Assembly (NCBI GenBank): GCA_023362775.1
Contig: JALMGJ010000011.1
Location: 18,092,001 to 18,156,000, forward strand
Source: Charina bottae
Lineage: Eukaryota > Chordata > Lepidosauria > Squamata > Charinaidae
Direction: 5' to 3'
DNA length: 64,000 nucleotides
Below, piece after piece: positions 58,674 through 63,858 of the stretch. Within the stretch, counting starts at the first letter, position 1. Each line of letters begins with the position of its first letter. Made by a program: the position numbers and the translations under genes. The notes beneath the pieces were generated by a model. It did no database searches. It saw only the letters and a list, made by a program, of their open reading frames with translations, and was not told the origin of the DNA.

Positions 58674-61600
58674 TCCTCCAGATCTTACCTGGCAATGATT
58701 CTGGAAAGTGTTCCTTTTCTTGCAGATTTTTGTCCAGCAGAAAACAATAGCCATTTACGTACATATTTTTCCCACAGGTCCGGGGCACAGTGGGGCCACA
58801 CACCTTAAATAAACAGAGACAGAAATCAGTGAAGACAAAATGGAAACCAAATTCTCCATACTTGGCCTCTGGAAGGCAGATCAGGGGCAAGCAGAGGCAT
58901 TTTTGCTGCTTGAGGCAAAATAGAAAGTGGCACCCCTTTTCCCCTCCCAAAGCTATTTTGGCACCTGATGCAGATAATCAGAGCTTCTCCTTGGCAATAG
59001 AAATTCAACAACTATAAGTTAAACAGTTATTTTCCATCCTGTTCTAATATTTCAAATCAAGGAACATCTGGCCAGTTTAACATGCTATCCTCCAGTCCAC
59101 GGGGTGGTATCATGTATACATTTGTTCTGTCTACGTAACTGGTCTCTACAGGTAGTCCTTGTTTAATGACTACAATTGAGACCAGAATTTCAGTTGCTAA
59201 GCGAAGCGGTCATTAAGCAAATCTGACCCGATTTTACCACCTTTTTTGCGGTGGTCATTAAGCAAATCACCATGAACCACATGGATGTCTCCCTTGCAAG
59301 GGAGATGGGCGGGGAATAAATTGAAATAATAAATAAATAAAATAAATAAAATAAATGTTAAGCAAATCACACAGTTCCCCATTGATTTTGCTTGCCAGAA
59401 GCCAGCTGGGAAGGTTGAAAATGGCGATCACGTGATCACAGGATGCTGCGATGGTCATAAATGCGAACCGGTTGCCAAGTGCCCAAATCATGATCATGTG
59501 ACCACGGGGACGCTGTGATGGTTGTAAGTGTGAACACCAGTTGTAAGTCAGTTTTTTCAGCACCATCGTAAGTCTGAACCATCACTAAACAAATGGTCCT
59601 TAAGTGAGGACTACCTGTACTTGGCCTTGTCATGTCAAAGAGGACAGGTGGGGTCCTGACAGTTTATGGTAAAGCAAGTTCAGGTACAAAGTTATGTGGG
59701 AAGATTTCCTGCCAGTGGGGGAAACATCCACCAGCCACTCCCTGGCTATGGGCAAGGGATGAAAGGAAGAATGTGCTGTATGGAAGTTTCTGTAAAAAAC
59801 AGTGAGTGTGGCATCTTTGAGCCAAAATGTGGGGGACATGTGGATATGCTAGATCAGGGACACTCATGGGACCAGAATTCCAGTTTTACAAATATCTTTT
59901 ACAGATAAAAATTGTATCTAGAGAGAGAGAGAGAAAGAGAGAGAGAGGTAAAGATGTTCCCAAGTCAAGCTTGATTCCTGGCAAATTCATGTTCTTGGCA
60001 ACAGCAGAAATGTTTTCTTCCAGGATGTTTGGTCTTTGCAGTCTAGCCTACAGCAAAACTCTCACCAGTGTTTCTCAACCTCAGCAACTTTCAGATGTGT
60101 GGACTTCAACTCCCAGAATTCCCCAGCCAGCAATTCTGGGAGTTGAAATCCACGCATCTTAAAGATGCCAAGTTTGAGAAACACTGCTATATAGCAAAAG
60201 GCACAGACCTTTTCAGAGTCTTTGGAAACAATATTATGGGTAATTAGCACGTACAGTCCCTATTTAAATAATTTTATTTACATTCAACATAAACAATACA
60301 CATAACACATAACAATAACTACATTTATATATACATATTTACCTTTCATTGTAGTACTCATTAACTAACATACTTAATATAACATTTCTTTAGTCCAATT
60401 ATTTCCCTCTATTTCCATCCTCCTTTCTTCTTCCTCCATCCCTTTCCAACTATTTTCTTCTTCCTTTCCTTTCTCCTTCTTCCCTCCCTATCTAACATTC
60501 TCATTCTCTAACATCTACCCTCCCTCACCCTCCACTCCTCTTCCCTTCCTAAACTCACCCTTCCCTTTTCCCCTTTAATGGGGTCCTCTACGTCTTTCCC
60601 TCTTTCCTTTCTTATTTATATATCTCTATTTCTAACCCTATCACTATTTTCCTTTTCTTCTTTCATGTTATATTACTATTTTATTAACTATTTATTTCAA
60701 ATTCAATTTTAAAACTTATACATCTTTACCATACAATAAAAAGGTAAAGGTACCCCCCGCACATTTGTGCAGTCGTGTCCGACTCTAGGGGCCGGTGCTC
60801 ATCTCCGTTTGTTAGCTGAAGAGCCAGCGTTGTCCGAAGACGCTTCCGCGGTCATGTGCCCGCATGACACCCGCGGAACGCTGTTACCTACCGACCGAAG
60901 TGGTACCTATTAATCTACTTGCATTTGCGTGCTTTCGAATTGCTAGGTTGGCAAGAGCTGGAGCTAGTGCGGGAGCTCACTCCGCACGCAGGGCTAAGGA
61001 TTCGAACCTCCGAACTTGCGATCTTCCGATCAACAAGCCTGGTGTCTTACCCACTGAGCCACCACGCCCCCTTACCATACAATACATACATACAATTCAT
61101 TAAAATACCTCCGGTTTTCTTAACAAAGAATATGTGTAAATACTTGATTTACATTTTTTCTCTTTCCTCTTATATCTTTTTTTTTCCCTCGCCCCCTCTA
61201 TATTTGTAGTTTTATTTGTATAATTTATTGGTCTCTACTTAATATCATATTCTTTTTGAATATATTTTATAAAGGGGTCCCATATTTCCTTGAACTTCCC
61301 TATTTCTTTTCCTTTTATTAAATTTGTCAATTTATCTGTTTGCATTAATTCCATTGTTTTTATGATCCATTCTTCTTTTGTTGGTATATTTTCTTGTTTC
61401 CAATATTGAGCATATTTTATTCTTGCTGCTGTACTTAAATACAGAAATAGAATCTTTTGTTTTTTATTTATATTATCGTCCATTTTGCCTAGCAAATAAA
61501 ATTCTGGTTTCATCCTTATTTCGTTGTCTAATATTTTACATATATATTTATGTATTTTACACCAATATTTTTTTGCTTTTGCACATGACCACCATATATG

Positions 61601-63389
61601 GTAAAAGGACCCACTTTCACTTTTACATTTCCAACATAAATTAGTATTACTAATTTTTGATTTAAATAATACCTCAGGGGACATGTACCATCTAAAAATC
61701 ATTTTATACAAATTTTCTCTTAGGTTATTGCTTAAGGTGAATTTTATATTTTTTGTCCAAATTTCTTGCCATTCATCATATGTAATTTCAATTCCTAGAT
61801 TTTCTTCCCATTTTCTCATATAATTTTTAATTTTTATGTCCTTGGTTTTTATTTCCAATAATATTTTGTATATTTTTGAAATTAAGTGGTCTTCCTCTTT
61901 CTCTAATATATTATCCCAATTATTTTCCATTTTTGTGAACTGATAATTTTTTTATCTATTTTGTATTGCTCTTTCAATTGGAAATATGTAAACCAATGAC
62001 ATATTATATTTTCATTTTCTAATTCATCTCTTGTTTTAAGTTTGTGATTATTTCCATCAAGTTTTAGTAGATTTTTATATCTTATATATTCTTTTTTATT
62101 TTGATTACCTATTCTGGCACATGCCTCCTGAGTTGATACCCATAACAGAAGATTGGGTGATAGTGTTTTTATATTTGTTCCAAATTTTCAACAATGATTT
62201 CCTTATTATGTGGTTATTAAATGCCTTGTTTATTTTGCTTCTATTGTACCACATGTATCCATGCCATCCGTATCTGTTATCACGTACAGTCCCAAAGGGA
62301 ATAGGTAAACGTAAAGGTTCCCCCCGCACATTTGTGCAGTCGTGTCCGACTCTAGGGGCCGGTGCTCATCTCCGTTTGTTAGCCGAAGAGACAGCTTTGT
62401 CCGAAGACGCTTCCACGGTCATGTGGCTGCATGACGCGCGTGGAACGCTGTTACCTACCCACTGAAGTGGGACCTATTCATCTACTTGCATTTGCATGCT
62501 TTCAAATTGCTAGGTTGGCAAGAGCTGGGGCGAGTGCGGGAGCTCACTCCGTCACGCGGGGCTAGGGATTCGAACCTCCGAACTTGCAATCGACAAGCCT
62601 GGCGTCTTACCCGCTGAGCCACCACGCCCCTTCCCAAAAGGATGGTCTTTGGTTATTCCAGCTTTAACCCTTTAATGTACATAACAGTAGCAGAGAGTTT
62701 CCCTCCTGTATTCTGCACCATTAAAGAAATAATTTCAGGGAAAGAATGATGTATGCAAGTTCATTTCACAGACTAGGAGTAGGGTGTATTTATATACCTA
62801 CCAGGACCTGATCATTCTGGGCAACCAAGGACAAACCAAGGGACATATTGAAAGCATCTCTTGGTCCTGTAAGAAATATATACTGAAGTGATGAAGACGA
62901 TACAGTTCCCCAGTGTACTTGGTGCTTCTTCCAGCATAAATCCCTCTCAGCTAGGAGCTTACAATTTAAAAAAATATCCAGGAAGGACTCCAAACAATTC
63001 ATTTCTACAATCCTGAACCTTGTGTAGCTCAGCCAAAGCTTAAAGTCTTTGCTGTAACTAGGCTCAGCTCCTGACCAAAACGTGCCACCCTCTGTGGAAC
63101 TGGTCTCACCCTCTATTCTTCTGAATGTCCAATCAGATGGAATTTCTTTCCTCTGAAAGATACCCAGGAAGGTGGCCAGTTCCTTCTCCAGCCCTTGCAA
63201 AGGGGCAGGATTCCAATTCCCAACCTAACTCTTTCCCTTGAGCGCAACCATCCAGATAGGAAACCGATGGGGTCTTCAAACCTACGATGGATGCTAATCT
63301 CTTCACAGTCACCGAAAGGGTAGCGGCACTGGTAGAGTTTGCCTGTTTCGTTCACCTGTCCTGTCTCGAACGGGGCCCCAATGAGCACC
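29052..63389 (-). CDS. Gene B: CD11-like integrin alpha with I domain, nearly complete (first ~2 exons outside window)
   Basis: Second leukocyte-type integrin alpha, 1113 codons over 28 exons (listed separately). With the two missing 5' exons this gives the 30 exons I know for mammalian alpha-M. Order on the minus strand: propeller blade, Cys loop, I domain (DGSSS, TKTAT, ITDGS: the five MIDAS ligands Asp, Ser, Ser, Thr, Asp), FAIEG linker, FG-GAP blades with calcium loops [18 protein letters not shown] and DLTGDGLKD, thigh, genu, calf-1, calf-2, membrane helix, [10 protein letters not shown] tail. All joins are GT-AG with consistent phases and no stop. The tail excludes alpha-L; it is alpha-M/X/D-like but a specific orthologue cannot be assigned. 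Expected to bind ligand on leukocytes with a beta-2 partner. Confidence 0.95.
29260..29667. mobile_element. TA-flanked MITE (CAGGTAGTCC family)
   Basis: Ends GGGTAGTCCTCGCTTAACGA and GTTAAGTGAGGACTACCTG, flanked by TA as in Tc1/mariner-type elements. The inside is rich in GTTAAGTGAATCA-type units. It starts ~86 bases upstream of the acceptor of the last gene B exon. Confidence 0.75.
29893..30003 (-). CDS. Gene B exon 27 in window (transmembrane)
   Basis: Encodes [15 protein letters not shown], then the helix [20 protein letters not shown] and YK. 111 bp as in gene A. Confidence 0.95.
30181..30273 (-). CDS. Gene B exon 26 in window (calf-2 end)
   Basis: Encodes [20 protein letters not shown] to EGFPQAQ. 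Very close to gene A exon 13. Confidence 0.94.
30461..30577 (-). CDS. Gene B exon 25 in window (calf-2)
   Basis: Encodes [20 protein letters not shown] to IHFHWTSQ. Acceptor CCCCCCCCAG; one codon longer than the gene A exon. Confidence 0.94.
31035..31115 (-). CDS. Gene B exon 24 in window (calf-2)
   Basis: Encodes [20 protein letters not shown] and KEAHPQL. A single arm of a palindromic hAT-type MITE starts ~19 bases beyond the acceptor. Confidence 0.92.
31134..31185. mobile_element. Single arm of the CAGTGTTTCTCAACC MITE
   Basis: CAGTGTTTCTCAACCTTAGC to GGACTTCAACTCC without the second arm. Lies in the gene B intron close to exon 24. Confidence 0.6.
31397..31678. mobile_element. hAT-Charlie-like element with internal G-rich repeats
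   Basis: Ends CAGCGGTCCCCAGCCTTTTT and GGTTGGGGACCCCTG. Perfect 8-bp duplication AACTAAAG at 31389-31396 and 31679-31686. Inside, four to five copies of a GGGGTTTGCAGGCGGGAGCC unit. Confidence 0.88.
32035..32142 (-). CDS. Gene B exon 23 in window (calf-2)
   Basis: Encodes [20 protein letters not shown] to FQVIPSE. 108 bp, phase 0 at both ends. Confidence 0.93.
32367..32501. mobile_element. Palindromic hAT-type MITE (CAGTGTTTCTCAACC family)
   Basis: Arms TTAGCAACTTTAAGATGGGT and its partner around CCAGCCAGCATGCTGG. No clear flanking duplication. Confidence 0.65.
32890..33010. mobile_element. Palindromic MITE (AAGTCAAGATGG family)
   Basis: AAAAAAAGTCAAGAGACC at the left and CACTGTCTTGGTCC at the right, with AAGCTCCACCCTCTTTTA and complement in the middle. 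Confidence 0.5.
33214..33290. mobile_element. Deleted AAGTCAAGATGG-family MITE
   Basis: GGAGTCAAAATGGCAGC and CACCATCTTGACTTTTTTGA without the usual centre. Confidence 0.5.
33555..33680 (-). repeat. LINE 3'-end fragment
   Basis: GGCCACCCATCTCACACAAG...CTCTGGGCAGC is the reverse complement of the 20530-20570 LINE tail, followed by A-rich sequence. Confidence 0.55.
33947..34025 (-). CDS. Gene B exon 22 in window (calf-2)
   Basis: Encodes [20 protein letters not shown] and VEHRYE. 79 bp as in gene A. Confidence 0.94.
34166..34249 (-). CDS. Gene B exon 21 in window (calf-1/calf-2)
   Basis: Encodes [20 protein letters not shown] and AVYLLIN. Donor AC|GTAAGT. 84 bp as in gene A. Confidence 0.93.
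34990..35345. other. Gene B intron, possible LTR fragment
   Basis: Contains GGTACTGAATATACATTCTC and CTTGTCTACGTGTCTCTTGG, which look LTR-like, but no ends or partner copy were found. Confidence 0.25.
35430..35467 (+). repeat. (CA)n microsatellite
   Basis: About 19 CA dinucleotides, ~100 bases from gene B exon 20. Confidence 0.95.
35568..35647 (-). CDS. Gene B exon 20 in window (calf-1)
   Basis: Encodes [20 protein letters not shown] and IMVKAD, phase 2 end. 80 bp as in gene A. Confidence 0.93.
35743..35856 (-). CDS. Gene B exon 19 in window (calf-1)
   Basis: Encodes [20 protein letters not shown], then [18 protein letters not shown]. Both calf-1 cysteines are present. 114 bp as in gene A. 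Confidence 0.94.
35958..36102 (-). CDS. Gene B exon 18 in window (calf-1)
   Basis: Encodes [28 protein letters not shown] and [20 protein letters not shown] replaces the usual RNDGEDS. Confidence 0.93.
36640..36875 (+). mobile_element. LINE 3'-end fragment
   Basis: AGGGGGCCCTTGGGAATATT to TTGTGAGCCACCCAGAGTTG...AAGCTTAATAAATTATT; same family as 7320-7440. Confidence 0.6.
36876..37467. other. Gene B intron, nothing recognised
   Basis: No exon, repeat or site that I could support. Confidence 0.4.
37468..37729. mobile_element. hAT-type MITE (CAGAGCTTTCCAAA family), CpG-rich form
   Basis: Ends CAGAGCTTTCCAAACTGTGT and AACTTTGGAAAGCCCTG. Duplication CATTAAAG/CATTAAAC (7 of 8). Internal repeats with CGCTTC and CGCGGCGACACACCAAC. 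Confidence 0.87.
38152..38225 (-). CDS. Gene B exon 17 in window (genu)
   Basis: Encodes [20 protein letters not shown] and FTFS. Short exon recognised by homology; acceptor TTTTTTTTGTAG, phase 2 donor. 74 bp as in gene A. Confidence 0.92.
38464..38521. mobile_element. Single arm of the CAGTGTTTCTCAACC MITE
   Basis: GATTCTGGGAGTTGAAGTCC to AAATACTG, the right arm only. Confidence 0.55.
39005..39870 (-). mobile_element. MIR-like SINE region split by a DNA transposon
   Basis: CAACCCTGTGAGGTAGGTTG, GGAACTGGCCCAAAGTCACC and later TCACTTAGTGACCTTCCATG...CTCTACCACAAGGG are parts of tRNA-derived SINE copies. The insertion at 39351-39764 separates GGACTGGCCCTAAGT from TCACTTAG. Confidence 0.55.
39351..39764. 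mobile_element. hAT-type element with large internal inverted repeat
   Basis: Ends AGGCTGGCCATACGTCCCG and AATATGGTCATCCTAG are inverted. The duplication CCCTAAGT stands at 39343-39350 and 39765-39772. Arms of about 90 bases inside (CCAGAGCAGCTGATTGGAGG... and CCTCCAATCAGCTGCTCTGG) form a foldback. Confidence 0.82.
39917..40048 (-). CDS. Gene B exon 16 in window (end of thigh)
   Basis: Encodes [20 protein letters not shown] to [13 protein letters not shown] stands where gene A has TCIED, so the cysteine is absent. 132 bp in both genes. Confidence 0.92.
40735..40886 (-). CDS. Gene B exon 15 in window (thigh)
   Basis: Encodes [20 protein letters not shown] to [14 protein letters not shown]. 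Retains the EQKC cysteine that gene A lacks. Confidence 0.93.
40919..40960. mobile_element. End fragment of the CAGGTAGTCC MITE
   Basis: TCACTAAACGAATGGTCGTT then GGATTACTTGTACA matches the right end of the elements at 29260 and 45633. Confidence 0.55.
40974..41131 (-). CDS. Gene B exon 14 in window (thigh start)
   Basis: Encodes [20 protein letters not shown], then SVFQWQRP and [13 protein letters not shown] replaces the FEC cysteine, while VCF keeps the second one; the opposite of gene A. Length 158 bp as in gene A. Confidence 0.93.
41621..41765. mobile_element. Palindromic MITE (AAGTCAAGATGG family)
   Basis: AAAAAAAGTCAAGATGGTAG left, GGCTGCCATCTTAACATTTTTT right, GATCAAAGCCTTGCCCAC and its partner inside. 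Confidence 0.65.
42044..42174 (-). CDS. Gene B exon 13 in window (propeller blade 7)
   Basis: Encodes [20 protein letters not shown], then [20 protein letters not shown] and LLM. Phase 2 donor. Matching gene A exon lies off the window. Confidence 0.95.
42960..43030 (+). repeat. (GATA)n microsatellite
   Basis: About 13 GATA units after a MIR-like SINE fragment (CACCTCACAGAGTTGTTGTG at 42909). Confidence 0.9.
43060..43350 (-). mobile_element. tRNA-derived SINE, different family
   Basis: On the minus strand A box (TAGCGTCATGG) and B box (GGTTTGAATCC) are spaced as in a tRNA, followed by ~200 bases of body. It does not fold into a clean tRNA, so it is a SINE head or tRNA pseudogene. Confidence 0.5.
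43573..43603 (+). repeat. (GGAT)n microsatellite
   Basis: About seven ATGG/GGAT units. Confidence 0.9.
43604..44426. other. Gene B intron, nothing recognised
   Basis: Open frames on the plus strand show no domain. No repeat identified. Confidence 0.4.
44427..44642 (-). CDS. Gene B exon 12 in window (propeller, Ca2+ loop)
   Basis: Encodes [20 protein letters not shown], then [20 protein letters not shown] and [12 protein letters not shown]. Largest exon of the gene here (216 bp). Confidence 0.96.
45461..45595 (-). CDS. Gene B exon 11 in window (propeller, Ca2+ loop)
   Basis: Encodes [20 protein letters not shown], then [12 protein letters not shown] and [16 protein letters not shown] is a DxDxNxxxD-like calcium loop. 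Confidence 0.95.
45633..46010. mobile_element. TA-flanked MITE (CAGGTAGTCC family)
   Basis: Ends TACAGGTAGTCCTTGACTTA and GTAAGTTGAGGACTACATGTA. The TA flank and TIRs fit a Tc1/mariner-type non-autonomous element. Begins 38 bases upstream of the gene B exon 11 acceptor. Confidence 0.8.
46622..46831. mobile_element. hAT-type MITE (CAGAGCTTTCCAAA family), CpG-rich form
   Basis: Perfect 8-bp duplication ATCTATGG at 46614-46621 and 46832-46839. Close relative of 37468-37729. Confidence 0.92.
47156..47555. mobile_element. hAT-Charlie-like element resembling a mammalian MER1-type repeat
   Basis: Ends CAGGGGTCCCCAACCCCCGG and AAAGGTTGGGGACTGCTG. Perfect 8-bp duplication GTCTAGAT at 47148-47155 and 47556-47563. 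Internal text such as GCCTGTTAGGAACCGGGCCG and CAGCAGGAGGTGAGCGG is familiar to me from mammalian hAT-Charlie repeats. Non-coding. Confidence 0.88.
47643..47791 (-). CDS. Gene B exon 10 in window (propeller)
   Basis: Encodes [20 protein letters not shown], then [11 protein letters not shown] and MEAVGEQ. FG-GAP-type blade, phase 0 end. Confidence 0.94.
48051..48359. mobile_element. hAT-Charlie-like element
   Basis: Ends CAGGGCTTCTCAACCAGGG and GGTCGAGAAAGGCTG. Perfect 8-bp duplication TTGTAGAC at 48043-48050 and 48360-48367. AT-rich middle. Confidence 0.9.
48442..48625 (-). mobile_element. LTR-like remnant
   Basis: The minus strand shares CTGGCAAGATTCTGT, AATAAAGAACTGGAG and a terminal CTGACA with 27050-27346. 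No coding retroelement sequence is adjacent. Confidence 0.45.
48758..49333. mobile_element. hAT-type MITE (CAGAGCTTTCCAAA family), host of a nested copy
   Basis: Perfect duplication ATCTAGCA at 48750-48757 and 49334-49341. Outer parts 48758-49055 (with the 56-bp type internal repeats) and 49305-49333 are split by the inner element. Confidence 0.9.
49064..49296. mobile_element. Nested CpG-rich hAT-type MITE
   Basis: Same superfamily as its host. Perfect duplication CACTAACG at 49056-49063 and 49297-49304. Very GC-rich centre (GCCGCC/GCGCGC) with many CpGs and dyad symmetry. Confidence 0.88.
49462..50452 (+). mobile_element. CR1/L2-group LINE, 5'-truncated copy
   Basis: Begins CAGGCTTCAGCTGAACCCTGG, collinear with 10650-11620. 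Peptides [38 protein letters not shown] and [17 protein letters not shown] in shifted frames. Ends AACCGCCCAGAGTCCC...AATAAATAAATAAAT. A separate LINE tail lies at 49419-49450. Confidence 0.85.
50746..50878 (-). CDS. Gene B exon 9 in window (propeller)
   Basis: Encodes [20 protein letters not shown] to MNNSYL. The GAYDWSGG turn is typical of the blade after the I domain. Phase 1 donor. Confidence 0.94.
51098..51350 (-). mobile_element. Sauria-type SINE, lacking the tRNA head
   Basis: On plus: AAAGGTAAAGGTTACCCCCG, GTGCAGTCGTGTCCGACTCT to AGCTCACTCCGTCACG. The head region beyond is missing. Confidence 0.85.
51512..51585 (-). CDS. Gene B exon 8 in window (linker back to propeller)
   Basis: Encodes [20 protein letters not shown] and LLIP. 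Acceptor CCATAG|GC, donor CCG|GTGAGT. EMSQEG is conserved in the family. Confidence 0.92.
51734..52023. mobile_element. hAT-type MITE (CAGAGCTTTCCAAA family) with internal repeats
   Basis: Duplication CTCTAGGA/CTCTAGGC (7 of 8). Same as 19101-19446 in inverted orientation, two 56-bp type units. Confidence 0.9.
52024..52940. other. Gene B intron, nothing recognised
   Basis: No exon, repeat or site that I could support. Confidence 0.4.
52944..53050 (+). repeat. LINE 3' tail running into (AAGG)n
   Basis: TGTAAACCGCCCAGAGTCCC...GGGCGGTGAGAAATAAATAAATAAGG, then about 13 AAGG units. Confidence 0.85.
53207..53357 (-). CDS. Gene B exon 7 in window (I domain end)
   Basis: Encodes [20 protein letters not shown], then [14 protein letters not shown] and NKIFAIE. 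The Glu of FAIEG is the intrinsic-ligand position known in I-domain integrins. Confidence 0.95.
53546..53796 (-). mobile_element. tRNA-derived MIR-like SINE
   Basis: Minus-strand head GAGCCAGTCTGGTCTAGTAG then TTAAGGCTCCGGGC. Body and tail match 28365-28727. (TTTTA)n at the 3' end. Confidence 0.75.
53799..53872. repeat. Long near-perfect hairpin
   Basis: AATCATAATGCATATAATCA to TATAACCA pairs with TGGTTATA to TGATTATATGCATTATGATT around a five-base centre. It starts three bases after the SINE end. Confidence 0.8.
54042..54195 (-). CDS. Gene B exon 6 in window (I domain)
   Basis: Encodes [20 protein letters not shown], then [10 protein letters not shown] (the MIDAS Asp) and [15 protein letters not shown]. 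Phase 0 at the donor GGG|GTGAGG. Confidence 0.95.
54373..54506 (-). CDS. Gene B exon 5 in window (I domain)
   Basis: Encodes [20 protein letters not shown] to [12 protein letters not shown]. The Thr of TKTAT occupies the MIDAS threonine position. Donor GT|GTACGT, phase 2. Confidence 0.93.
54507..55240. other. Gene B intron, nothing firmly recognised
   Basis: No supported element. About 54950-55130 has a sharp GC-richer block that could be an old LTR but has no partner here. Confidence 0.3.
55490..55650. mobile_element. Palindromic MITE (AAGTCAAGATGG family)
   Basis: GTTCAGAAAAGTTAGGATGGC left, CCTCATCTTGATTTTTTCAAC right. A related remnant lies at about 55825-55925. Confidence 0.6.
56096..56226 (-). 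CDS. Gene B exon 4 in window (I domain, MIDAS DxSxS)
   Basis: Encodes [20 protein letters not shown] to [14 protein letters not shown] is the metal-binding DxSxS motif. Ends in phase 0 at TTG|GTAATG. Confidence 0.95.
56227..57181. other. Gene B intron, nothing recognised
   Basis: No exon, repeat or site that I could support. Confidence 0.4.
57182..57502 (-). mobile_element. Full-length Sauria-type SINE
   Basis: Tail AAAGG...CCCCTGCACAGTCGTG, B box complement GGATTCGAACCTCC, head ending ACTGAGCCACCACGCCCC. Perfect duplication AGACCATACAT on both sides. Confidence 0.93.
57837..58000. mobile_element. Palindromic hAT-type MITE (CAGTGTTTCTCAACC family)
   Basis: Duplication GCCTAACC/GCCTAGCC (7 of 8). 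The centre carries an extra 34-bp tandem copy (GTGTGGACTTCAACTTGCTG). Confidence 0.88.
58458..58678 (+). repeat. Polypyrimidine tract (CTTT)n-(CCCT)n-(CCTT)n-(CTTT)n
   Basis: Only C and T for over 200 bases with four blocks. Its end is 11 bases from the gene B exon 3 donor. Open frames across it are artefacts. Confidence 0.95.
58689..58803 (-). CDS. Gene B exon 3 in window (Cys loop before I domain)
   Basis: Encodes [20 protein letters not shown], then [18 protein letters not shown]. The donor CCAG|GTAAGA is followed within about a dozen bases by a ~220-bp purine-only repeat (as read on the coding strand). Confidence 0.93.
59149..59617. mobile_element. TA-flanked MITE (CAGGTAGTCC family) with inserted LINE tail
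   Basis: Ends TACAGGTAGTCCTTG and GTGAGGACTACCTGTA. Between about 59280 and 59356 an insert GCAAGGGAGATGGGCGGGGA...AATAAATAAAATAAAT is a very short CR1/L2 LINE tail. Confidence 0.82.
60066..60186. mobile_element. Palindromic hAT-type MITE (CAGTGTTTCTCAACC family)
   Basis: Arms CTCAGCAACTTTCAGATGTG and partner with CCCCAGCCAGC centre. Confidence 0.75.
60739..61071 (-). mobile_element. Full-length Sauria-type SINE inside L1
   Basis: Perfect 13-bp duplication TTACCATACAATA at 60726-60738 and 61072-61084. Complete tRNA-like head. Confidence 0.94.
62301..62631 (-). mobile_element. Full-length Sauria-type SINE inside L1
   Basis: Duplication TCCCAAAGGGA/TCCCAAAAGGA (10 of 11). A small deletion in the head removes part of the GATCTTCCGATC segment. 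Confidence 0.9.
62802..62866 (-). CDS. Gene B exon 2 in window
   Basis: Encodes [20 protein letters not shown] and L. Acceptor ACAG|GA, donor CTG|GTAGGT. The NMSLGLSL stretch is a family hallmark. Confidence 0.93.
63286..63389 (-). CDS. Gene B exon 1 in window (propeller blade 1)
   Basis: Encodes [20 protein letters not shown] then [14 protein letters not shown]. The first base completes a codon from an upstream exon outside the window. Donor C|GTAGGT. The CX6C disulfide loop is conserved. Confidence 0.93.
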
Positions 63390-63589
63390 CTGGGAGGAGA
63401 GAACAGAAGGATGGTTAAGATTTGCACAACCCCTTCAACACACTTGGCTCTTGATGATGCAGTATAGACAAGATTAGTGGTCTCTAGCAAATGGAGGAGA
63501 ACAGGAAAGAGAGAAGCCAGTAGGGTAATATCGATGTATTGTCAAAAATATGCAGAAAATATTATGCTGATCTGGGGGAAAACTATGAT

Positions 63590-63858
63590 AGGTGCTAGGT
63601 GCTAGGTGCTAGGTGCTAGGTGCTAGGTGCTAGGTGCTAGGTGCTAGGTGCTAGGTGCTAGGTGCTGGGTGCTAGGTGCTGGGTGCTGGGTGCTGGGTGC
63701 TGGGTGATAGATGATCGATGATCGATGATCGATGATCGATGATCGATAAGATAGATGATAGATGATAGATGATAGATGATAGATGATAGATGATAGATGA
63801 TAGATGATAGATGATAGATGATAGATGATAGATGATAGATGATAGATGATAGATGATC
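63590..63858 (+). repeat. Seven-base tandem repeat with drifting unit
   Basis: Blocks of GTGCTAG (about 11), GTGCTGG-type, ATGATCG (about 5) and ATAGATG/GATGATA (about 18), all with period 7. Confidence 0.9.

Larger units (their letters stand above)
60255..62690 (-). mobile_element. L1 LINE 3' part (ORF2 C-terminus), with two SINE insertions
   Basis: The 231-codon frame 61235-61930 has L1 ORF2 C-terminal features: [18 protein letters not shown] and the Cys/His cluster [38 protein letters not shown] (62200-62329) lies further upstream. An AT-rich 3' UTR extends to about 60255. SINEs at 60739-61071 and 62301-62631 interrupt it. Confidence 0.82.

Noticed and set aside
58408..58950. Long open frames of KERK/EGRK and LSFF repeats
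   Set aside because: They are translations of the polypyrimidine array; the real coding part is only the spliced exon 58689-58803.
29052..63389. Identification of gene B as ITGAL
   Set aside because: The tail [15 protein letters not shown] and membrane-proximal exons fit the alpha-M/X/D group; alpha-L has a different, longer tail.
63590..63858. Array resembling CRISPR-like regular repeats
   Set aside because: Units are 7 bp with no spacers, in vertebrate DNA; a plain minisatellite.
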